From: Actinophytocola sp036402745
GTDB taxonomy: Bacteria > Actinomycetota > Actinomycetes > Mycobacteriales > Pseudonocardiaceae
Reading direction: 5' to 3'
Assembly (NCBI RefSeq): GCF_036402745.1
Contig: NZ_DASWSJ010000378.1
Coordinates: 25,263 to 89,262 of the forward strand
Length of the DNA: 64,000 nt
Of this stretch, positions 32,915 through 41,199 are shown one piece after another. Both the position numbers and the translations under genes were made by a program. Numbering within the stretch: the stretch's first letter is position 1; every line of letters begins with the position of its first letter. The notes under the pieces were generated by a model. It did no database searches. It saw nothing but the letters and a program-made list of their open reading frames with translations, and was not told the origin of the DNA.

Positions 32915-34576
32915 TCACGCCGCCTGGGTCGGCGCCGCGTCCCGGTTCATGATCGCCGCGCGCAGGGCCTTCTTGTCCACCTTGCCCACCGCGGTGAGCG
33001 GGAAGTCCGCCACGATCTCCAGCCGCTCGGGATGCTTGAACTTGGCCACCCCCTGCGCCGCGAACGGCTCGCGCACCTGGTCCAGGGTCAGCGCCTGTCC
33101 ACTGTGGAGGACCACGCAGACGCAGACCAGCTCGCCGTACTGCGGGTCGGGCAGGGCGATCGCGGTCGAGCGGCGGACCGCGGGCAGCGTGTCGACCACC
33201 GCCTCGACCTCCGGCGCGGAGATCTTCTCCCCACCCCGGTTGATCAGGTCCTTCACCCGTCCCTCCACCACCAGGTTGCCGCTGTCGTCCCACCGCACGA
33301 GGTCACCGCTGCGGTACCAGCCGTCCGGGGTGAACGCGCGCGCGTTGTGCTCCGGCGCCCGGAAGTAGCCGCGCGGCGTGTACGGGCCGCGGGTCAGCAG
33401 CTCACCGGTCCCGCCGTCGGGCACCGGGTTGCCGGCCTCGTCGACCAGCAGGATCTCGTCGGCGTCGCTGATCGGCCGGCCCTGGGTCCGGTTGATCGCC
33501 GACGCCGGGTCGTCCGGCCGGGTGTAGTTCAGCAGGCCCTCGGCCATCCCGTAGACCTGCTGCAGTGTCGCGCCCAGCGCCGGGCCGATCCGCGCGGCGA
33601 ACGCGGGGTCCAGCACCGAGCCGCCGACCTGCACCAGCCGCAGGCTCGACAGGTCGTACTCGCCGCCCGTGGCCGCCTCGACCCAGCGCTGCGCGATGGC
33701 CGGCACCAGCGAGGTGACCGTGGCCCGCTCCCGCTCGATCAGCGGGAACGCGACCTCCGGCTTGGGCGAGCGCAGCATCACGACCCGGCCGCCGTGGATG
33801 AGCGTGGCGAGGATGCCCGGCGAGCCGAGCGGGAAGTTGTGCCCCATCGGCAGCGTCACGAGGTACACCGTGTCCGGGCCGAACCCGCACACCGCACCGC
33901 TTTGCCGCGCGTTGTACTCGTAGTCGTCGTGCGTCCTGGCGATGATCTTCGGCGTGCCGGTGGTGCCGCCGGAGAGCAGGAACAACGCCACCTCGCCGGG
34001 GTCCGGCGCGCTCGCGTCGAGCCGGGACCGCAGCCGGGCCGGCTCCTGCCAGCGCTCCAGCAGCGACCGCAGGTCCACAGTAGACGCGTCGACCCGGTCG
34101 CCGAGCACGATGACCTCGCACGGGCTCGTGAGCGACGCGGCGAGGTCGACCGCCATCCGCTGGTGGTCGAACTTCTGCCACCGGTCGGGCACCACGATCG
34201 CCTTGACCTCGGCCAGCTCGGCCAGGTAGCGCAGCTCGTGCTCGCGGTGCGCCAGCAGCGCGAGCACCGGGGCCACCCCGATCCGCTGGCAGGCCAGGAA
34301 GAGCGCGACGAACTCCCAGCTGTTCGGCAGCTGCACGAGGATGTTGTCACCGTCGTGCAGGCCCAGGTCGAGCAGGTGGTCGGCCAGCGCGTCGGCGTAC
34401 TCGGCGAGCCGGCGGTAGGTGAGCACCGTGTCGCCGTCGACGATCGCCACCCGGTCGCCGTCCCGGTCGGCCCAGGTCCACATCCAGTGGCCGAGCGGCT
34501 GACCCCGCCAGTAGCCCTGCTCCACGTACCGGTCGGCCACGTCGGCCGGCCACGGCGTCACACCGTCGCGCTTCAT
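32915..34576 (-). CDS. 2-hydroxyaryl-acid AMP ligase (DhbE/NcsB2-like)
   Basis: A 553-residue ANL adenylating enzyme. P-loop LLSGGTTGTPKII, then THDDYEYNARQSG, LPMGHNFPLGSPG, QQVYGMAEGLLNYT, GDLVRW and GGEKISAPEVE, with the catalytic lysine in GKVDKKAL. The whole pattern follows DhbE/EntE. The His-Asn pair in GHNFP corresponds to the residues that contact the 2-hydroxyl of 2,3-dihydroxybenzoate in DhbE, so an ortho-hydroxy aryl acid is expected. It lies 11 bases after the iterative PKS, as in pathways where NcsB2 or MdpB2 activates the free polyketide acid. ATG 34576 with GGGAGGA. Confidence 0.93.
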   Translation of the reverse strand: MKRDGVTPWPADVADRYVEQGYWRGQPLGHWMWTWADRDGDRVAIVDGDTVLTYRRLAEYADALADHLLDLGLHDGDNILVQLPNSWEFVALFLACQRIGVAPVLALLAHREHELRYLAELAEVKAIVVPDRWQKFDHQRMAVDLAASLTSPCEVIVLGDRVDASTVDLRSLLERWQEPARLRSRLDASAPDPGEVALFLLSGGTTGTPKIIARTHDDYEYNARQSGAVCGFGPDTVYLVTLPMGHNFPLGSPGILATLIHGGRVVMLRSPKPEVAFPLIERERATVTSLVPAIAQRWVEAATGGEYDLSSLRLVQVGGSVLDPAFAARIGPALGATLQQVYGMAEGLLNYTRPDDPASAINRTQGRPISDADEILLVDEAGNPVPDGGTGELLTRGPYTPRGYFRAPEHNARAFTPDGWYRSGDLVRWDDSGNLVVEGRVKDLINRGGEKISAPEVEAVVDTLPAVRRSTAIALPDPQYGELVCVCVVLHSGQALTLDQVREPFAAQGVAKFKHPERLEIVADFPLTAVGKVDKKALRAAIMNRDAAPTQAA

Positions 34577-34587
34577 GTTTCCTCCCG

Positions 34588-37500
34588 TCACGCCGCGACC
34601 GCGGGCGGCAGTGGCGTCTCCGGCTCGTCCTCCCCGGTGCCGGCCCCGCGGTCGGGCGCGAGCAGCTCGGCGAGGAAGTCGCTGATGGCCTGGACCGTGG
34701 GCCGGTTCCACAGCAGCGTGGCCGGCAGGCTCACCCGGAACCGCCGCTCCAGGCGGTTGCGGATGATCTGGGTCATCACCGAGTCGAGGCCCATCTCGAT
34801 GAGCGGCCGGCGGACGTCCAGCTCGTCGACCGCGAGCTTGATCTCGCTCGCCACCTCGCTGGACACCTCGGCCACGAGGTAGTCCCGCAGCTCGCCGTCC
34901 CGCAGCTCCGCCCACGGCGCCGCGCTGCTGGCGGCGGGTCCCGACGGCTCCTCGCTGGTCAGCTCGCCGAGCAGGGCGGGCCGCTTCATGCCGGGCAGCA
35001 GCGGGATGGTCCGCAGCACCGCGACGTGCGCGACGTCGTGGCGCGCGGCGTACTCCCAGGACCGGAACGCCTCCGCCGCGGTGATGTCCGCCGTGCCGCG
35101 GGAGGAGAGCTCCGCGTCGATCGCCGCCGACGAGGTCGACATGCCGAGCGCGCGCCAGGACGTCCAGCCGAAGCTGATCGTGTCGGTGCGCCCACCCGAG
35201 CGCCGGTGCGTGGCGAGCGCGTCGAGCACCGCGTTGCCGGCGGCGTAGCTGGTCTGGCCGGGCAGGCCGAGCAGCAGGCCGGCGGAGGAGAACAGCGCGA
35301 GGAAGTCCAGGCTCCCCGGCGGGAACAGCTCGTGCAGCACGAGCGCGCCCGCGACCTTGGGCCGCATGACCGTCTCGAGCGACGCCGCGTCGACGTCGGT
35401 GGCCATCCTGTTGTCCAGCACGCCGGCCGCGTGCACCACGCCCCGGATGGGCGGCAGGCCCAGCTCGTTCGCGGACAGCACGTGGGCGGCCTGCGCCCGG
35501 TCGGCGATGTCCAGCGCGACCGTGCGGACCGTGACGCCCGCGCCCTCGAGGGCCTTGACCGCCTCGATCTGCGCGGCCAGCGCCGGGTCGGTGACCGTGT
35601 CCCAGGTCGGCCGCGGCGGCAGGCCCCGGCGCCCGGCGAGCACGAGCCGGCGGGCACCCCGGCCGGCCAGCCAGTGCGCCACCTCCAGGCCGAGCACGCC
35701 CAGGCCACCGGTGATCAGGTAGGTGCCGTCCGGCCGGCAGGACAGCGACGGCCGGTGCGGCGTGCCGTCCACCGGGACGAGCCGGGCGACCTCGATGTCG
35801 GCCTGGCGCAAGGTGATCACGTCGTCCTTGGGCCGCGCGGCGAGCACCCGGCGCAGCATGCCCACCGAGCCGAGCGGGTCGGCCGCGTCGAGGTCGACGA
35901 TGCCGCCCCACAGCTCGGGGTACTCGCCGGCGAGGACCCGGCCGACACCCCACAGCGCGCCGTCACCCACCCCGCCGAGCTCCCGGGCCTCGCGCACGCC
36001 GCGGGTCAGGCACCACACCGCCGGCTGGATGTCCCATGTGGACAGCAGCTGCACGGTCCGGGTGAGCAGCCAGGTCGCGTCGAGCGACTGCGGCCAGGCG
36101 TCCTCGGTCTGCTCGGGGGCGACGAGGACCGCGGTGGACGCGGTGAGCCGGTCGCCGTCGAGCTCCGCCGGGTCGGCCACCGCGTGCCACGGCACACCGG
36201 CCTCGGCGAAGGACTCGCCCAGCTCGGCGGCGAGCTTGCGGTCGCCGACGAACACGACCTGGTCCAGCTCGCGGGTCCGCTTCGGCAGCTCCAGCTCCCG
36301 CCAGGTGACCTCGTGCACCAGCCGCCGCGGGCTCGCCGGGGCGCCGATGTCGCCGTCCAGCACGCCGTAGCGCAGCCCGCCCAGCGTGGCGACGACCGTG
36401 CCGTCCGGCGAGGCGATCCGCACGTCGACCGTGTCGCTCGAGCCGCGCTGCACCCGGACGCTGAGCACCGCCTCGGCCGGCGGCCGGCCGCCGATGCTGA
36501 CCTGCCGGATGTGCGCGGGCATCCGCAGCGTGGCCGGCCCGGCGAACACGACCGACGCGGCCGACAGCGCGGCGTCCAGGATCGACGCCCAGGTCTCCGG
36601 CAGGTTCCCGGCCGGGTCGGCGACCACGCGGACGAACAGCTCGTCCGCGCCGCGCCGGATCCGGTTGATGCGCCAGGGGAAGCCCATCGCCGCGACGCCG
36701 ATCGAGGCGAGCCGGTCGACCACGAACTCGGGGTCGAGCCGCTCGGTGCACCGGCTGCGCAGCTCCTCCAGGTTCAGCGTGACGTCGCCGCCGAGGTCGG
36801 CCACCGCCGGGACGACCGCGGTCGTGTGGGTGAGCCAGCCGGCGTCCTGCTCGGCCCCGGAGACGTCGTCGGGCAGCCGCGAGCTGAGCCGCAGGGTGCC
36901 GTCCATGTGGACGATCTGCAGCTCGCGGGCGGCGGCCACGGACACCGGCACGCGCAGCGAGACGTCGGTCAGCACGTGCCCGCCGGACGCCGCGAAGAAC
37001 GTGTTGAGCAGCACCGCGGCCGGGATGATCTCGGTGCCCTGCACCGGGTGGTCGCCCGGGTAGGGCCGGCTCGAGTGGTCGAGCCTGGTCTGCCACAGCC
37101 GCACCGACGACGTGCCGTTGACGGTCAGCGGCGAGCCGAGCAGCGTGTGGCTCTCCTCGTCGTGCAGTCGCGTGTGGACACTCGACGGCGCGGGCACCTC
37201 GACCCGGTAGTCTCGGTGCTGCCACGCGGTCACCGGCAGCGGCACGAGCCGCCCGCCGGGGAAGGCCGCCGACCAGTCGACGGGCACGCCGGTGCAGTGC
37301 AGCGTGCCGAGGTTGTCCAGCAGCGTGGTCTGCTCGGGCCGGTTGCGCCGCAGCGTGTGCGCGACGACCGCGTCGTCGATGCCCTCCGCGGCGAGCACCT
37401 CGTTGATCGAGTACGCCACCACCGGGTGCGGGGAGACCTCGACGAACGCGCGGTACCCGTCGGCGAGCGCGGCGCTCACCGCGCCGGCGAAGCGGACCGG

Positions 37501-39873
37501 GTTGCGCAGGTTGCCCGCCCAGTAGGCGCCGTCGCGGGGGGCGTCGCCGCGCGGGTCCGCCAGCGACGTCGAGTACACCGGCAGCGAGGGTGCCCCCGCG
37601 GTCAGGTCGTGCGCGGCCGCGGCCAGCTCGCCCACCAGCGGGTCCATGTGGTGGCTGTGGAACGCGACGTCGGAGTTGACCCGCTGGACCACCAGCTCCG
37701 GGTCGGCGTCCCACTGCTTGACCACCACGTCGAGCACGGCCGCGTCGCCGGCGACCACCGTCGAGGCCGGCGCCGCGGAGATCGCCGCGCACACGCCCTC
37801 GTGCCCGGCCAGGCGCCGCTGCGCCTCCTCGAACGGCAGGTTGACCATCGCCATGGCGCCGTCGCCGGCGACCCGGCGCAGCAGCGTCGAGCGGCGGCAG
37901 ATCAGCCTGGCGCCGTCGGCGATGTCGAGGATGCCGGCCACCACCGCGGCCGCGATCTCGCCGACCGAGTGGCCGATCACCGCGGCCGGCCGGATGCCCC
38001 GCTCGTACCAGACCTCGGCGAGCGCGACCTGCATCGCGAAGATCATCATCTGGATGCGGTCGGTGTCCCGCAGGTCGCCGTCGAGCAGCGCCTTGCGCGG
38101 CGAGACCCCGGCCTCCTCGAGGAAGATCGGCTCCAGCTCGTCGAGCACCCGGCCGAACGCGGGCTCGGTGGCGAGCAGTTCGCGGCCCATGCCGATCCAC
38201 TGCGAGCCGTGCCCGGAGAACACCCAGACCGCGCCCTTCGCGGCGCCCTCGAGCGGCTGGCCCGCGGTGATCCCGTCCCCGGGCTCGTCGACCTCGACCT
38301 GGCGCAGCCGCGCGATCAGCTCGGCCTGCCCGGTGGCGACGATGCCGGTGCGGTGGGTGAGGTGGCTGCGCCGGCGGGTCAGCGTGTAGGCGACGTCGGC
38401 GAGCTCCGCGTCCGCGGCCCGCAGCCCGTCGCCGGAGAGCCAGTCGGCCAGCCGGGCGGCGTACTCGCGGACGGCGTCGGGCGAGTTGCCCGACAGCGGG
38501 TAGACGCGCTGCGCGGTGCCCTTGTCCAGCGCGGTGATCGGCTGCTCGGGCCGGGGCGCCTGCTCCAGCACGAGGTGCGCGATCGTGCCGCCGTAGCCGT
38601 ACCCGGACACACCCGCGCGGCGCGGGCCGGCGGTGCTGGGCCACGGGGTGAGGTCGGTGACCACGCGCAGCCCCGAGTCGTGCCACGGGATGTCGGGGTT
38701 GGGCGTGTCGAAGTTGAGGCTCGGCGGGATGGCCGCGTGCTCGATCGCGAGCACGGCCTTGATCACCCCGGCGATGCCGGACGCGGCCTCGAGGTGGCCG
38801 ATGTTGGACTTGACCGAGCCGATGAGGCACGGCCGGTCGGCGGGCCGGCCGGCGCCGTAGACCGCGGCGATCGCGGCGGCCTCGATCGGGTCGCCGGCCC
38901 GGGTGCCGGTGCCGTGCGCCTCGACGTAGTCCACCGACTCGGGCGCGACCCCGGCCTGCTCGCAGGCCAGCCGCAGCATCTGGGTCTGCGCCTCGCCGCT
39001 GGGCGCCATGATCCCGTTGGTCCTGCCGTCCTGGTTGACCGCGCTGCCGCGGACCACCGCGAGCACCCGGTCGCCGTCGCGGCGCGCGTCGGACAGCCGC
39101 TTGAGCACGACGATCCCGCAGCCCTCGCCGCGGCCGTAGCCGTTGGCGGACGCGTCGAAGGACTTGGACCGGCCGTCGGGGGCGAGCGCGCCCGCGGTGT
39201 CCATCACCATCGTGAGGCCGGGCGCGACCATCAGCATCACGCCGCCGGCGATCGCGACCGGGGTCTCGCCCAGGCGCAGGCTCTGGCACGCGAGGTGCAG
39301 CGCCACCAGCGAGGACGAGCACGCCGTGTCGACGACCATGCTGGGGCCGTGCAGGTCGAGCACGTAGGAGACCCGGTTGGCCACCGCGCACATCGAGGAG
39401 CCGATGCCGGTCCACGCCTCGATCCGGGGCAGGTCCTCCAGCAGCTTGCGGCCGTGGTCGTCGGTGTTGACGCCGATGAACACGCCCGCGTTGGAGCCGG
39501 CGAGGTCACCCGGCACGATCCCCGCGTGCTCCAGCGCCTCCCAGCTCACCTCCAGCGCCATCCGCTGCTGCGGGTCCATCAGCGTCGCCTCGCGGGGCGA
39601 CACGCCGAAGAACGCCGCGTCGAAGGCGTCCACATTGGACACGAAGCCGCCGAGCTTGGTGAGCTTGCGCACCGCCGCGGCGTTCTCCGGCCCGGCCTCG
39701 TAGTGCGCCCACCGCTGCGCCGGGACCTCGCCGATCGCGTCGAAGGAGTCCATCAGGGAGTTCCAGAACGCTTCGGGTGAGTTGACGTCGCCGGGTAACC
39801 GGCAGCCCATCCCCACGATCGCGATGGGCTCCGGTGCGTCTGGCTGCCGATCGACTCCGCTCGAGGTTGCCAT
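34588..39873 (-). CDS. Iterative type I polyketide synthase, KS-AT-DH-KR-ACP
   Basis: A 1,761-residue single-module synthase. KS about 15-440 (Cys185 in DTACSSS, His320, His360). AT about 545-840 (Ser636 in GHSVGE, AFHS at 737-740, malonyl type). DH or thiohydrolase-like domain about 900-1180 (His942 in HPVQGTEIIP, Asp1100). KR about 1385-1570 (LITGGLGVLG, FSSAG, SYAAGN). ACP with Ser1698 in EMGLDSVM. No ER, methyltransferase or thioesterase. This layout is shared by bacterial 6-methylsalicylate and naphthoate synthases (ChlB1, NcsB, AziB, MdpB) and lacks the extra features of modular PKSs, so a one- or two-ring aryl acid is the expected product. ATG 39873; the ligase follows in the same unit. 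Confidence 0.95.
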   Translation of the reverse strand: MATSSGVDRQPDAPEPIAIVGMGCRLPGDVNSPEAFWNSLMDSFDAIGEVPAQRWAHYEAGPENAAAVRKLTKLGGFVSNVDAFDAAFFGVSPREATLMDPQQRMALEVSWEALEHAGIVPGDLAGSNAGVFIGVNTDDHGRKLLEDLPRIEAWTGIGSSMCAVANRVSYVLDLHGPSMVVDTACSSSLVALHLACQSLRLGETPVAIAGGVMLMVAPGLTMVMDTAGALAPDGRSKSFDASANGYGRGEGCGIVVLKRLSDARRDGDRVLAVVRGSAVNQDGRTNGIMAPSGEAQTQMLRLACEQAGVAPESVDYVEAHGTGTRAGDPIEAAAIAAVYGAGRPADRPCLIGSVKSNIGHLEAASGIAGVIKAVLAIEHAAIPPSLNFDTPNPDIPWHDSGLRVVTDLTPWPSTAGPRRAGVSGYGYGGTIAHLVLEQAPRPEQPITALDKGTAQRVYPLSGNSPDAVREYAARLADWLSGDGLRAADAELADVAYTLTRRRSHLTHRTGIVATGQAELIARLRQVEVDEPGDGITAGQPLEGAAKGAVWVFSGHGSQWIGMGRELLATEPAFGRVLDELEPIFLEEAGVSPRKALLDGDLRDTDRIQMMIFAMQVALAEVWYERGIRPAAVIGHSVGEIAAAVVAGILDIADGARLICRRSTLLRRVAGDGAMAMVNLPFEEAQRRLAGHEGVCAAISAAPASTVVAGDAAVLDVVVKQWDADPELVVQRVNSDVAFHSHHMDPLVGELAAAAHDLTAGAPSLPVYSTSLADPRGDAPRDGAYWAGNLRNPVRFAGAVSAALADGYRAFVEVSPHPVVAYSINEVLAAEGIDDAVVAHTLRRNRPEQTTLLDNLGTLHCTGVPVDWSAAFPGGRLVPLPVTAWQHRDYRVEVPAPSSVHTRLHDEESHTLLGSPLTVNGTSSVRLWQTRLDHSSRPYPGDHPVQGTEIIPAAVLLNTFFAASGGHVLTDVSLRVPVSVAAARELQIVHMDGTLRLSSRLPDDVSGAEQDAGWLTHTTAVVPAVADLGGDVTLNLEELRSRCTERLDPEFVVDRLASIGVAAMGFPWRINRIRRGADELFVRVVADPAGNLPETWASILDAALSAASVVFAGPATLRMPAHIRQVSIGGRPPAEAVLSVRVQRGSSDTVDVRIASPDGTVVATLGGLRYGVLDGDIGAPASPRRLVHEVTWRELELPKRTRELDQVVFVGDRKLAAELGESFAEAGVPWHAVADPAELDGDRLTASTAVLVAPEQTEDAWPQSLDATWLLTRTVQLLSTWDIQPAVWCLTRGVREARELGGVGDGALWGVGRVLAGEYPELWGGIVDLDAADPLGSVGMLRRVLAARPKDDVITLRQADIEVARLVPVDGTPHRPSLSCRPDGTYLITGGLGVLGLEVAHWLAGRGARRLVLAGRRGLPPRPTWDTVTDPALAAQIEAVKALEGAGVTVRTVALDIADRAQAAHVLSANELGLPPIRGVVHAAGVLDNRMATDVDAASLETVMRPKVAGALVLHELFPPGSLDFLALFSSAGLLLGLPGQTSYAAGNAVLDALATHRRSGGRTDTISFGWTSWRALGMSTSSAAIDAELSSRGTADITAAEAFRSWEYAARHDVAHVAVLRTIPLLPGMKRPALLGELTSEEPSGPAASSAAPWAELRDGELRDYLVAEVSSEVASEIKLAVDELDVRRPLIEMGLDSVMTQIIRNRLERRFRVSLPATLLWNRPTVQAISDFLAELLAPDRGAGTGEDEPETPLPPAVAA

Positions 39874-40041
39874 CGTCTTACTCGTCCTCCTCAACGCGGG
39901 ACCTGGAACCACGGTCAGTCTGCGGTGGCCGGTGTCCCGGGAGCATCGGTCGGCGATCCCCTGCGGGCTGGGATCAAAGCCCGCTCGCGATCGGATCGAG
40001 CACGCTGCCGCCGGCCCGTTTCCCCTGGTTGAATGGCCGGT
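39874..40041. promoter_or_regulatory. Divergent region upstream of the PKS
   Basis: About 168 bases between the PKS and a rightward small gene. GAGGAGG lies 12 bases before the PKS ATG. Weak heptamers TCAAAGC 39974, TCGCGAT 39985, TCGAGCA 39996 keep the 11-base step seen elsewhere but match poorly. A TTGAAT at 40029 just before the right-hand start could be the -10 of a leaderless message. Confidence 0.3.
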
Positions 40042-40467
40042 ATGAGCGAGCAGGATGTCCTGGCGGTACTCGACGAGTTCGCCGCCGCGGAACTGAAGGC
40101 CGACACCGGCGCCCTCGAGGGGCTGCTCGCCGCCGACTTCCTCGGCGTGGGCCCGCTCGGGTTCGTGCTCACCAAGGACCAGTGGCTCGACCGCTACCTC
40201 AGCGGCGCGCTCGTGCCGGCCGCGTTCGAGCTGCGGGACGTCGGCGTGCGGGAGTACGGCGACACCGCGGTCGCGCTGGCCGTCCAGAAGCAGGAGGGCA
40301 GCTACCACGGCCACCCGGCGAACGGCGAGTTCCGCGCGGTGCTGGTGCTGACCAGGCAGGAGGGCGGCTGGGTGATCGTGAGCTGCCAGCTGTCCGGCCC
40401 GCTCGGCCGCCCGCCCGGCCGCCCACCCGGTGGTGCGCCCGCGCAGAAGGCGCCCCAGGCTCAGTAG
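40042..40467 (+). CDS. NTF2-like protein (DUF4440/SnoaL-fold)
   Basis: A 141-residue protein with the NTF2-like pattern LAVLDEFAAAELKADTGAL, then LLAADFLGVGPLG, and GGWVIVSCQLSG at the end, followed by a Pro/Gly-rich tail. An ATG at 40033 would add three residues; neither start has a clear ribosome site. Such folds serve as small cyclases, hydrolases or binding proteins. Its stop codon lies in a tandem repeat. Confidence 0.75.
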   Translation: MSEQDVLAVLDEFAAAELKADTGALEGLLAADFLGVGPLGFVLTKDQWLDRYLSGALVPAAFELRDVGVREYGDTAVALAVQKQEGSYHGHPANGEFRAVLVLTRQEGGWVIVSCQLSGPLGRPPGRPPGGAPAQKAPQAQ

Positions 40468-40486
40468 GCTCAGTAGGCTCAGTAGG
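40460..40486. repeat. Triple 9-bp repeat carrying stop codons of both convergent genes
   Basis: CTCAGTAGG three times in tandem (40460-40486). As each unit is three codons long, it gives three in-frame TAG codons to the rightward gene (first at 40465-40467) and three in-frame TGA codons to the leftward gene ending at 40479. Confidence 0.85.
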
Positions 40487-41114
40487 CGATCTCGACCGTC
40501 CGCCGGAACGTCGTGGTGTCGGCGGCGTGGGTCAGCAGGTAGTGCGCCACGTCCGCGCGGGAGATCGACCAGCCGCCACGGAGCTTCTCACCCAGCGCGG
40601 TCCGGTACACGCCGGTGACCGCGCCCTTGGTGAGCCGGGCCGCGCGGACCAGCGTCCAGTCCACCTCGGAGGACCGCACCCGCTCCTCCATCAGCGTCAT
40701 GTCCGCGTAGGGCTTGGCCAGGATGCGGTGCAGCAGGAACCGCGCGACGACCCACTCGGCCACCTGCCGCGGCGCCGGGAGCTCCAGCGACGCCGTCGAC
40801 ACGATCATGAGCCGCCGGGCGCCCTCGGCGCGCATCGCGTCGACGATGTTGGCGGTGCCCTGCGAGTAGACGGTCGTGGCGTGCCGGTGCATGCCGATGC
40901 CCAGCGCCGAGACCACGACCTCCGCGCCCGCCACCGCCCGGCCGACCGCGGCGGGGTCCAGCACGTCGCCGGCCACCACGTCGATCCGCTCCCCGAGCCC
41001 GCCGAGCGCCTCGGGCCGGCGGGCCAGCGCGGTCACCTTGTCACCGACCCCGAGCGCCTGCTCGATCACGCTGCGCCCGGTACCCCCGGTCGCGCCGAAC
41101 ACGGCCAGCCGCAT
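40479..41114 (-). CDS. NAD(P)-binding oxidoreductase (NmrA-like atypical SDR)
   Basis: A 211-residue Rossmann protein with MRLAVFGATGGTGRSVIEQAL at the start (GATGGTG dinucleotide motif), VVVSALGIG and RLMIVSTASL. It lacks the Tyr-X3-Lys pair of classical SDRs, as do other NmrA/BVR-B-like proteins that act as reductases or redox sensors. ATG 41114 with AGAGGAG. A hairpin separates it from the upstream FAD enzyme gene, so it may depend on read-through or on its own promoter. Confidence 0.82.
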   Translation of the reverse strand: MRLAVFGATGGTGRSVIEQALGVGDKVTALARRPEALGGLGERIDVVAGDVLDPAAVGRAVAGAEVVVSALGIGMHRHATTVYSQGTANIVDAMRAEGARRLMIVSTASLELPAPRQVAEWVVARFLLHRILAKPYADMTLMEERVRSSEVDWTLVRAARLTKGAVTGVYRTALGEKLRGGWSISRADVAHYLLTHAADTTTFRRTVEIAY

Positions 41115-41137
41115 GGCTTTCTCCTCTGCGAGTCGAC

Positions 41138-41182
41138 CGCCCGTGACGCCACCCGCGGGGATCGTGGGTGGCGTCACGGGCG
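41138..41182 (-). terminator. Hairpin, 17-bp perfect stem, after the FAD enzyme operon
   Basis: Arms 41138-41154 and 41166-41182, 11-base loop, 17 bases past the stop at 41200 on the minus strand and upstream of the next leftward gene. Confidence 0.8.
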
Positions 41183-41199
41183 ATGGGGATGAGGCGGGC

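Noticed and set aside
35026..39780. 1,584-residue open frame opposite the PKS
   Set aside because: Antisense shadow typical of 70+% GC coding DNA; the minus strand has complete KS, AT, DH, KR and ACP domains, and this frame is Arg/Gly/Ala-rich with no domain.
39974..40002. SARP box upstream of the PKS
   Set aside because: Spacing is right, but two of three heptamers match poorly and no -10 lies at the proper distance.
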